In this document: one piece after another, positions 1 through 7,714 of the stretch
Layout: each line of letters begins with the position of its first letter
Position numbering within the stretch: position 1 is the first letter of the stretch
Assembly: GCA_040752855.1 (NCBI GenBank)
Contig: JBFMHP010000019.1
Coordinates: forward strand, 1-64,000
Source of the DNA: JBFMHP01 sp040752855
GTDB lineage: Bacteria > Pseudomonadota > Gammaproteobacteria > RBG-16-57-12
Length of the DNA: 64,000 nucleotides
Direction of reading: 5' to 3'
Position numbers and translations under genes: made by a program
The notes under the pieces: model-generated
Told to the model about the DNA's origin: nothing
The model's database searches: none
What the model saw: the letters and a program-made list of their open reading frames with translations, nothing else

Positions 1-234
1 TCAAAATGATGCCATTCGGACATGAATTCAGGCAATTTCAGCCAAAAAACTGGCTTTAAGTGATTTGTGCAGGCCATTTACTTGGAATTTGCCTTCATAA
101 AAGTGAATTGTTCAGAGGTTCCCTAGACTAGATAAGTAGATGATGCCAAAGGCGCCCTGATTAAAAATTCTTTCGATTAGCATTCTATAGTTAGAGTGCG
201 GTGGTGATGTTTATTTTGATATATGGGGTAACGT
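1..234. other. Upstream non-coding stretch
   Basis: I see no coding frame with protein-like content here and no convincing promoter or terminator. The stretch is A/T-rich and ends in a GGGG-containing ribosome-binding region a few bases before the ATG of the first gene. A preceding gene may end just outside the window. Confidence 0.5.
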
Positions 235-1620
235 ATGAGCATGGTAAAGCGAATAGGGATGCAAGCAGTGCTTATGTCGCGTCACCGTCATCGTCAAGGT
301 GAATTCTCGGTTACTGAAAAGCAAAAACTGGTCAACGCTGCAGAGAAATTCAGTGCTCAGTCAGTGCAGGACGACCAACATCAATCTCTGCGAAACCTGT
401 TGATGTATGCGTATCGAAATGTCCCATATTATCGCGGCGTTATTCAGTCCAGTGGTCTTGTAGATCAATTCGGTGAAATTAGGCTTGATCGATTTCATGA
501 ATTGCCGCTTCTTGATAAGAGTGCCATCCGCGAACAACAGTGGAGGCTGTGGAGTGAAAAATTATCCGGCATGGACTGGCACTATAATACCTCTGGTGGA
601 TCTACAGGCGAACCCATCCGGATTGTTCAAGATCGCGAATACAACCAATGGTCGGCGGCAATGCAAAGATTCTTCGCAGGATGGAGTGGTTATTCGACTG
701 GCCAACCCCGTGTATTGTTGTGGGGCTCTGAAAGAGATCTGTTCGTCGGCCGGGAGAATGTCAAGATTCACCTGCTGAGATGGCTGAGTAATGAGCTATG
801 GCTCAATACATTTAGGATCACTCCAGAGCTAATGCATTCCTATGTAAAGAAAATTAATGAATTTAAGCCGGTACAGATATTGGCCTATGCTGAAAGTGCT
901 TACGAATTGGCTAAGTTTATCGAACGCGAAGGCCTTGTGGTGCATGTGCCCAAATCTATCATGACGTCGGCAGGCACACTTTATTCACAAATGCGTTCTA
1001 AGATTGAGCAGGTATTCCGAGCGCCGGTCTTCAACCGCTATGGTTCTCGTGAAGTAGGCGATATTGCGTCGGAGTGCGTGCACCATAGGGGGCTGCATAT
1101 CTGTCCATTAACGCATTACGTTGAAATCCTGAGGCAGGATGGCATGCCGGCGCTTCCCGGGGAGGTCGGAGAAGTCGTAGTGACACTTCTTACCAATTAT
1201 TCGATGCCTTTCGTTCGCTACCGCATCGGCGATATGGCGGCATGGGCTGAAGAGCATTGCACATGCGGCTGTTCCTGGCCGATGTTAAAGGAGGTCGCAG
1301 GTCGTGTAAGCGATACATTCTTGACCCGTGAAGGCACTCAAATACATGGTGAGTATTTCACGCATTTGTTCTACTTCCGCAGTTGGGTTGAAAAATTCCA
1401 GGTTATTCAGGAGGACTATGACCACGTCAAAGTGCTTCTCGTTGCGTTAAACAAAGATGCCAACAACTCTGAGTATGCCAGCGATCTTGAGGATATCAGT
1501 AACAAGATTCGCGTGGTATTGGGGGATGCATGTCGGATAGAATACCAGTTCGTTGATCATATACCACCAACCGCATCTGGTAAGTATCGATACACCATAT
1601 CAAAAGCGGTTGCCGCATGA
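235..1620 (+). CDS. PaaK/CapK-like adenylate-forming enzyme
   Basis: 461-residue protein of the phenylacetate-CoA ligase/CapK branch of AMP-binding enzymes. The phosphate-binding loop TSGGSTGEP is near residues 118-126. The adenine-side motif NRYGSREVGD is near 264-273 and YRIGD near 331. A C-terminal TASGKYR segment carries the usual adenylation lysine. Family members activate a carboxylate with ATP. CapK-type homologues are common in capsule and exopolysaccharide clusters, where the substrate is generally unknown. The start ATG follows a GGGG sequence, and the stop overlaps the next start (ATGA), so the gene is translationally linked to the glycosyltransferase behind it. The family is secure; the substrate is not. 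Confidence 0.85.
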   Translation: MSMVKRIGMQAVLMSRHRHRQGEFSVTEKQKLVNAAEKFSAQSVQDDQHQSLRNLLMYAYRNVPYYRGVIQSSGLVDQFGEIRLDRFHELPLLDKSAIREQQWRLWSEKLSGMDWHYNTSGGSTGEPIRIVQDREYNQWSAAMQRFFAGWSGYSTGQPRVLLWGSERDLFVGRENVKIHLLRWLSNELWLNTFRITPELMHSYVKKINEFKPVQILAYAESAYELAKFIEREGLVVHVPKSIMTSAGTLYSQMRSKIEQVFRAPVFNRYGSREVGDIASECVHHRGLHICPLTHYVEILRQDGMPALPGEVGEVVVTLLTNYSMPFVRYRIGDMAAWAEEHCTCGCSWPMLKEVAGRVSDTFLTREGTQIHGEYFTHLFYFRSWVEKFQVIQEDYDHVKVLLVALNKDANNSEYASDLEDISNKIRVVLGDACRIEYQFVDHIPPTASGKYRYTISKAVAA

Positions 1621-2753
1621 ACATAACCTTTGTGATCTCTTCGCTGTCCTGTGGTGGTGCGGAGCGGGTCATGTCGACGATGGCAAATTACTGGGCAGAT
1701 CGAGGCGAGACTATCTCCCTCATTACGATGGACTCTACGGACAGTGATTTTTACCCTCTCGATCACCGTGTTCATCGGATACCCCTCGATCTCTTAAGAA
1801 AATCATCGTTTCAGCTTGAGGCGTTGCGAAACAATGTTTTACGGATCAAACAACTAAGAAAGAGTATATGTAATGAGCAGCCAGAGGTCATCATCAGTTT
1901 TCAAAGCGCTATGAACGTTCTGGTTTTGCTCGCGACTTGGGGGCTTTCTATACCGATCATTGTGTCAGAGCGTGTTGATCCACGGCAACATCAGATTGGC
2001 TGGGCATGGGATCGGTTACGGCGCCTGTGTTATCCGCGAGCAGCCGCTGTGGTGGTTCAATCGTCCGAGGTGCAAGAGTGGATGGCTGAACAGGTTCCTC
2101 GGCAAAAGATCTCCGTAATACCCAACCCGGTATTAGCACTGGATATATCCCAAGGGAATCTTACTCACTGTCTGCCAAAATTATTTGTAATGGCAATGGG
2201 AAGATTGGTTCCGCAAAAGGGGTTTGACTTGCTGATCAAGTCATTCGCACTAGTGGCGAGTCAAAGGCCAGGATGGTCATTAGTGATCGTAGGGGAAGGG
2301 GCAGAGAAAGAAAGTCTGGAGAATTTGGCGAGGCAACACGGTATCGATGGTCGAGTCCATCTTATCGGGCGAACCAATAATCCTGGGGCTGTCATGGCAC
2401 GGGCGTCGCTTTTTGTGCTTTCATCGCGCTACGAGGGTTTTCCGAACGCCCTTTGTGAGGCGATGAGTTCGGGCCTGCCGGTGATAAGCTTCGATTGTCC
2501 CAGTGGGCCTAGGGACATCATACAAAATGAAAGGGATGGAGTACTCGTTCAGGCGAATAGCGTCGCAGAGTTAGCCGGGGCGATGGCCCGGTTGATGGAT
2601 GATGACGCAGAGCGACAACGTCTTGGTCAAGGAGCACTTGGTATAACCAAACGGTTTTCACTGCCAAATGTTATGGAGCTTTGGAGTGATGTCATAGCCG
2701 ACGTTATCCCGAAGAAGACGATGTTTCTTACCTCGAAAGTAAAGTCATCTTAG
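1617..2753 (+). CDS. Glycosyltransferase family 4 protein
   Basis: 378-residue GT-B fold glycosyltransferase. The N-terminal acceptor domain starts with SSLSCGGAERVM, the glycine-rich signature of GT4 enzymes. The nucleotide-sugar domain begins near residue 190 with MGRLVPQKGFDLLI, and the EGFPNALCE segment (the E-x7-E motif) lies near residue 275. It should transfer a sugar from a nucleotide donor to the lipid-linked glycan at the inner face of the membrane. It overlaps the upstream gene by four bases and lies seven bases before a second GT4 gene of equal length, so the pair may be an old duplication. Donor and linkage cannot be read from the sequence. Confidence 0.88.
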   Translation: MNITFVISSLSCGGAERVMSTMANYWADRGETISLITMDSTDSDFYPLDHRVHRIPLDLLRKSSFQLEALRNNVLRIKQLRKSICNEQPEVIISFQSAMNVLVLLATWGLSIPIIVSERVDPRQHQIGWAWDRLRRLCYPRAAAVVVQSSEVQEWMAEQVPRQKISVIPNPVLALDISQGNLTHCLPKLFVMAMGRLVPQKGFDLLIKSFALVASQRPGWSLVIVGEGAEKESLENLARQHGIDGRVHLIGRTNNPGAVMARASLFVLSSRYEGFPNALCEAMSSGLPVISFDCPSGPRDIIQNERDGVLVQANSVAELAGAMARLMDDDAERQRLGQGALGITKRFSLPNVMELWSDVIADVIPKKTMFLTSKVKSS

Positions 2754-2760
2754 GTGCAAA

Positions 2761-3897
2761 TTGACCCGTATATCCACCAATGATCATATTGCTTTGTATA
2801 CCCCATCCTTGAGAGGGGGAGGTGCTGAGCGCGTGATGCTCAATCTAGCAAAGGCATTTGCAAGCCATGGTATTAAAGTGGATCTGGTCCTGGCGCAGGC
2901 AGTTGGAGAATACGTCGGCGAAGTTCCACCGCAGATTAATATTGTCGATCTGCATTCCTCCGGTGTGTTTTTAAGTTTACCAAGGCTGGTCAAATATCTG
3001 AGCAGGTCGCGGCCTTTTGCGATGCTTGCCACCCAGGTACATGCCAATGTTGTCGCGTTGTGGGCAAAGCGATTGTCGCGCTCACCCACTCGCTTGATTG
3101 TGCGCGAGGCGATCAGTCTTTCCTATAACACGAATAATCAGTTCGGCATTCGCAGTCGACTGATGCCTTATTTTGCCAAGCATAGCTATCCTTGGGCAGA
3201 CGGGGTGGTAGCAGTATCGAAAGGATTGGCGCAACAATTGGAGCAAAAATTAGGGCTTGACCCGAAAAGAATTCAGGTGATCTATAATCCTGTGTCTAGG
3301 GAAGAATTACTGCGAAAGGCGAAGGCCGATGTCGACCATCCTTGGTTCAAAGACATGGATGAGCCAGTTGTGCTCAGCGCCGGCAGACTCACCCGACAAA
3401 AGGATTTCGCAACGTTAATACGTGCGTTTGCCTTGGTACGAAGAAAGCTTTCAGCGCGATTGGTCATTTTAGGTGAAGGTGAACTGCGCGGCGATCTCGA
3501 AGCCTTGGTGCGCGAGCTGGGTTTGCAGCAGAGCATCTCATTGCCAGGGTTTAAAAATAATCCCTATCCGTATATGGCGCGAGCATCCGTCTATGTATTG
3601 TCGTCCGTGTGGGAAGGCATGCCAAATGCCGCGATTGAGGCAATGGTGCTGGGTACACCGGTTATTGCCACCGACTGCGAGACCGGCCCTAACGAGGTTC
3701 TGGGTGGGGGGAAATACGGAACCCTGGTGCCGGTCGGCGATAGCAGAACGATGGCGCACGCTATCGCTGATGTGATTACGAACCGCAGCAACAAAAGACC
3801 CAGTTCTGACTGGTTTGAGTTGTTTTCGTTAGAGGATTGCGTCAATAAATATCTGCATCTGCTGCAGCAGGGCAGGACGTTGCAGACTGAAACCTGA
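2761..3897 (+). CDS. Glycosyltransferase family 4 protein, TTG start
   Basis: 378-residue GT4 enzyme. SLRGGGAERVML near residue 18 and AGRLTRQKDFATLI near residue 203 mark the two GT-B lobes, and EGMPNAAIE near residue 282 holds the donor-binding glutamates. The frame opens with TTG, preceded by AGGTG at a suitable distance and only seven bases after the previous stop. No ATG in this frame retains the complete N-terminal strand. It resembles the preceding GT4 gene along its length. It belongs to the same operon, and the next gene starts eight bases after its stop. Confidence 0.85.
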   Translation: MTRISTNDHIALYTPSLRGGGAERVMLNLAKAFASHGIKVDLVLAQAVGEYVGEVPPQINIVDLHSSGVFLSLPRLVKYLSRSRPFAMLATQVHANVVALWAKRLSRSPTRLIVREAISLSYNTNNQFGIRSRLMPYFAKHSYPWADGVVAVSKGLAQQLEQKLGLDPKRIQVIYNPVSREELLRKAKADVDHPWFKDMDEPVVLSAGRLTRQKDFATLIRAFALVRRKLSARLVILGEGELRGDLEALVRELGLQQSISLPGFKNNPYPYMARASVYVLSSVWEGMPNAAIEAMVLGTPVIATDCETGPNEVLGGGKYGTLVPVGDSRTMAHAIADVITNRSNKRPSSDWFELFSLEDCVNKYLHLLQQGRTLQTET

Positions 3898-3905
3898 GGT
3901 GTAAT

Positions 3906-5894
3906 GTGTGCGGAATCGCTGGTTTTGTCGCCCCTGGGGCGCGACTGGAAGATCCAACTGCCTGCCTCGGCCGAATGATCGATTCCTTGGCCCATCGCGG
4001 GCCGGATGATCAAGGCGTCTGGGTAGACTCCGAGATTACGGTAGGCTTGGCGCACCGTAGGCTGTCGATTGTAGACTTATCGCAAGAAGGGCACCAACCC
4101 ATGCGCTCCGTCAGCGGACGCTACGTTATAAGTTACAATGGTGAAGTATACAATCACGATCACCTGCGTGGGGAGCTGAAAGACAAAGGTTTCACGTTTC
4201 GCGGTCACTCGGATACTGAAACAATCCTCGCGGCGGTTGAAGAGTGGGGGCTGGAGGCAGCACTTAAGCGTTTTATTGGCATGTTTGCATTTGCCCTGTG
4301 GGATCGTGCCGAGCAACGACTTATACTGGTCCGTGATCGAATCGGCATCAAACCGCTCTATTATGGCAGCCTCAATGGGGTGTTTGTTTTCGGCTCGGAG
4401 TTGAAGGCGTTCCTGAAGTTTCCCGGATTTTCCGGGGCGATCGACCGCAACGCCATTGCGTTGCACCTGCATTATAATTATATTCCTGCTCCCTATACGA
4501 TTTATCAAGACCTGCACAAGCTTAGGCCGGGACACGTCCTCTCTCTCGATGTGACTCCTTCCGGTGATTTAAGTCAAAAACTTCAGTCCTACTGGTCCGC
4601 GACGGAAGTGGCAAATAATGGATTACGCCATCCATTCACTGGCTCGGCGGATGATGCGATAGAGCGGCTCGATGCATTGCTGCGCGATGCGGTTAAGTTG
4701 CGTATGTTGGCCGATGTTCCGCTAGGCGCCTTCCTTTCCGGTGGCATTGACTCCTCGATCGTGGTTGCCATGATGCAAGCGCAAAGTGCGCGACCAGTAA
4801 AGACTTTTACTATTGGTTTTAACGAAAATTCCTATAACGAGGCCGAGCATGCCAAAGCGGTCGCTAGCTACCTAGGCACTGATCACACTGAGCTTTATGT
4901 CAGCGCACAAGATGCCTTGGACGTGATTCCCAGTTTGCCAACGCATTATGATGAACCATTTTCCGATCCGTCCCAAATCCCTACGTTTTTGGTTTCTAAA
5001 CTGGCACGTAAGCATGTAACCGTATCGTTATCCGGTGATGGCGGTGATGAGTTGTTTTACGGCTACGACAGATACTTGTTTACCCAACGTATCTGGAACA
5101 CCATCAATTGGATGCCGCGTCGGGCCCGCATGTCGTTGGGTAATGCCTTATTGGCAACCATGCCTGCATCGTGGCGAACACCAACGGCACTTGCCGAGGT
5201 ATTGACTGTCAAGCAACCGGAATCGTTGTATCGAAGGGTAAGGTCACATTGGAAGAATCCTGCTGCCGTGGTGCTGGGCGCCGATGAGTGGATGGATGGT
5301 TCCTCGCTACTGATGCAGCAAGTCGCGATAAGGGAGCTACATCAATGGATGATGCTTCATGATCTCATTAATTATTTGCCCGACGATATTCTAGTGAAGC
5401 TTGATCGCACCAGCATGGCGGTTGGTCTTGAGGCGCGGGTTCCGATACTTGACCATCGAATTGTAGAGTTCGCGTGGACCTTGCCGCATGAGTACAAGTG
5501 GCGTGACAGTCAGGGAAAATGGATTCTTCGACAAGTCCTTTACAAGTACGTACCAAAGGAGATTATCGATCGCCCTAAAATGGGCTTCGGGGTGCCTATC
5601 GATAGTTGGTTGCGCGGTCCCTTGCGCGAGTGGTGTGAAGATTTATTAGATGAGCAGCGTCTACGTTCGGAAGGATATTTCGAGCCAAAAGCGATCCGCG
5701 AAAAATGGCATGAACATTTGTCTGGCAAACATAATTGGCATCATTATCTGTGGGATGTGCTCATGTTCCAGTCCTGGTATCGCAGCTGCAATGATCATCG
5801 GGTGTCGATGGGGATTGAACCCATTCGTGCGTCAGGTATGCCAAAGGCACCTTCGTCTATTGAAGCAACTCATGCCGTGGTCTCAGATGATTAA
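3906..5894 (+). CDS. Asparagine-synthase-type glutamine amidotransferase, copy 1
   Basis: 662-residue two-domain enzyme. The frame starts at GTG so that Cys2 (MCGIAGF) becomes the N-terminal nucleophile of a class II glutaminase. The glutaminase domain runs to about residue 200 with HRGPD, LAHRRLSI and GEVYN motifs. The synthetase domain has the PP-loop LSGGIDSS near residue 280 and SLSGDGGDELF near residue 378. The C-terminal RPKMGFGVPID block is typical of the exopolysaccharide-associated subfamily. Known relatives in polysaccharide clusters (WbpS type, and the exosortase-associated amidotransferases) are thought to amidate a sugar carboxylate instead of aspartate. That role is inferred here from context. 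An overlapping ATG at 3904 is in the wrong frame. Confidence 0.87.
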   Translation: MCGIAGFVAPGARLEDPTACLGRMIDSLAHRGPDDQGVWVDSEITVGLAHRRLSIVDLSQEGHQPMRSVSGRYVISYNGEVYNHDHLRGELKDKGFTFRGHSDTETILAAVEEWGLEAALKRFIGMFAFALWDRAEQRLILVRDRIGIKPLYYGSLNGVFVFGSELKAFLKFPGFSGAIDRNAIALHLHYNYIPAPYTIYQDLHKLRPGHVLSLDVTPSGDLSQKLQSYWSATEVANNGLRHPFTGSADDAIERLDALLRDAVKLRMLADVPLGAFLSGGIDSSIVVAMMQAQSARPVKTFTIGFNENSYNEAEHAKAVASYLGTDHTELYVSAQDALDVIPSLPTHYDEPFSDPSQIPTFLVSKLARKHVTVSLSGDGGDELFYGYDRYLFTQRIWNTINWMPRRARMSLGNALLATMPASWRTPTALAEVLTVKQPESLYRRVRSHWKNPAAVVLGADEWMDGSSLLMQQVAIRELHQWMMLHDLINYLPDDILVKLDRTSMAVGLEARVPILDHRIVEFAWTLPHEYKWRDSQGKWILRQVLYKYVPKEIIDRPKMGFGVPIDSWLRGPLREWCEDLLDEQRLRSEGYFEPKAIREKWHEHLSGKHNWHHYLWDVLMFQSWYRSCNDHRVSMGIEPIRASGMPKAPSSIEATHAVVSDD

Positions 5895-7065
5895 AGTCGC
5901 TCATATTACAACCAGCTTAGCAACTGGCGGAGCGCAGATGATGCTTTATAAGCTCCTCTCATCTATGGATAGGGAGAGATACGCGTCTTCAGTAGTATCC
6001 TTGATGGATGCGGGGCGCTTTGGTCCAATGATCAAAGAGCTCGGCGTACCGGTGTATACACTGAATATGCGACGTGGCTTACCGGGGATCGTAACGTGGA
6101 GCCGACTCATACGGCTAGCACGTCGATTACAGCCCGATATCGTCCAAGGGTGGATGTACCATGGCAACCTCGCTGCGTTAGTGATGCAGAAAGTCGCTTT
6201 TGGGCATCCTTCCATAGCGTGGAATATTCGCCATAGCATATACGATCTTGCGCTGGAAAACAGGCTATCACGCCTGGTCATTAAATTAGGCGCCCGCTTT
6301 TCTTCGTCGATTGACAGTATTTTATACAATTCCGCCGTCAGCGCCCAACAGCATGAGGCGCTGGGCTATCACAGCGCCAATCGTTTGGTGATTCCCAATG
6401 GGTTTGATTTAGCCAAATACCAGCCGTCGCGTGAATCACGCGCAAAGATACGCTTAGAACTCGGTGTTAGTGATACGTCGTTGTTGGTGGGCATCATCGG
6501 CCGTGCCCACCCTATGAAGGACCAGGCGGGATTCGTCCAGGCTGCGCTACAGTTGCTCGAGCAACGGTCCGAGGTACATTTCTTACTGGCAGGCCCTGAG
6601 ATGACACTGCACAATCCCATGTTCAGCAGTCTGCTGACTAACGAGCGGCAGGGTCATCACTTTCATTTCCTCGGTGAGCGATCTGACATCCCGGCGCTTA
6701 TGTCTGCGATGGACATATTTGTCCTGTCATCGGCCTGGGGCGAGGGGTTTCCTAATGTGGTGGGTGAGGCAATGGCATGCGGACTGCCTTGCGTCGTCAC
6801 TGATGTAGGTGACTCGGCGCGGATACTGGGCGATTGTGGAATAGTCGTGCCGCCGCGCGATATAAATCGTCTGGCAGAAGGGATGGCACACCTGCTTGCA
6901 ATGTCGGCAGCGGAACGTGATGAGCTTGGTCGAAAGGCGCGTAAACGGGCCGAGGACGAATTTTCTCTCCAGAGGGTCACGGATCAATATGAAGCATTCT
7001 ATGAGCGTATAGTCAATGGGATTATAAACGGTGACCGCGAATCTCATAATTCTTCCGTTCTTTAG
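5887..7065 (+). CDS. Glycosyltransferase family 4 protein
   Basis: About 392 residues counting from the ATG at 5887, which gives a normal GT4 N-terminus (MIKVAHITTSLATGGAQ). A longer frame opens at 5650 but its extra part is out-of-frame amidotransferase sequence, so I reject it. The donor lobe starts with GIIGRAHPMKDQAGF, and the motif WGEGFPNVVGEAMACGLP contains the donor-binding glutamates. The start overlaps the end of the amidotransferase gene by eight bases, which indicates coupled translation. This is the last gene of the first EPS operon, followed by a 650-base gap. Confidence 0.87.
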   Translation: MIKVAHITTSLATGGAQMMLYKLLSSMDRERYASSVVSLMDAGRFGPMIKELGVPVYTLNMRRGLPGIVTWSRLIRLARRLQPDIVQGWMYHGNLAALVMQKVAFGHPSIAWNIRHSIYDLALENRLSRLVIKLGARFSSSIDSILYNSAVSAQQHEALGYHSANRLVIPNGFDLAKYQPSRESRAKIRLELGVSDTSLLVGIIGRAHPMKDQAGFVQAALQLLEQRSEVHFLLAGPEMTLHNPMFSSLLTNERQGHHFHFLGERSDIPALMSAMDIFVLSSAWGEGFPNVVGEAMACGLPCVVTDVGDSARILGDCGIVVPPRDINRLAEGMAHLLAMSAAERDELGRKARKRAEDEFSLQRVTDQYEAFYERIVNGIINGDRESHNSSVL

Positions 7066-7714
7066 GTCTTGATAATTCTGATCGATTGCTTCGCCTCCTA
7101 CGTAATCGGTACTTTGGACCGCCGATTCTGCATTGGCGGCTATGTATGCGGAGCTAGAAATCTGACGATGCACAGAATCTCCTTAGGGTCCTCCTCCACA
7201 ATTTGTTCGTAATCTCCTACGTATTTATATTTTTCGAAGATTGCCAATTGAGACGCCCGCAATATTTAAACCGCCGGCAATTTCCCGGCTTCATCTCCCG
7301 ATGTAGTTATCTCGAAAAAATAGGTAGTAATACTTCTTCGAGCTCGTACACCACGATCCGGTATAGGCTACGTAGTCGCTTCCACCAAAGTCGAGAAAAT
7401 TTGTGAGTAACATCACCATTTTACCACTTACCCTCCAGTTACTAAGTTAATCTGCGAGCTCGATCACACATAAATATTGGATGCAACAATATAGTCGCCG
7501 ATAAGAGTGCGGGGCGCACTGACGATGCACAGTTTTTGTGTTTATAGTCGCCCGACGACTCTTGTTGCCGGTACACAAAACCAACAAAAAAAACCGAATG
7601 GCTGGTGTGGAGTGATGAGATTCAAAGCCATGTATAAAGGTACTTATATAAGGTTTGTGGAAAGGATTATCCGCTTTGAATAACTGTAACTAATAGCGGA
7701 GTGAATTAAATAGC
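7066..7714. other. Intergenic region upstream of the lyase gene
   Basis: I find no protein-like reading frame in these 649 bases. Short frames exist (for example 7203-7406 on the plus strand), but their products are low-complexity and lack motifs. The region contains two exact short direct repeats: CTGACGATGCACAG at 7162-7175 and 7519-7532, and TATAGTCGCC at 7490-7499 and 7543-7552. A promoter for the lyase gene is expected here but I cannot place one. Confidence 0.4.
7162..7532. repeat. Pair of 14-base direct repeats
   Basis: CTGACGATGCACAG occurs at 7162-7175 and again at 7519-7532, in the non-coding gap before the lyase gene. The repeat could be a binding site or a remnant of a duplication. 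I cannot tell which. Confidence 0.4.

Noticed and set aside
7203..7406. 67-codon frame in the gap before the lyase gene
   Set aside because: Low-complexity product without start signals or motifs.
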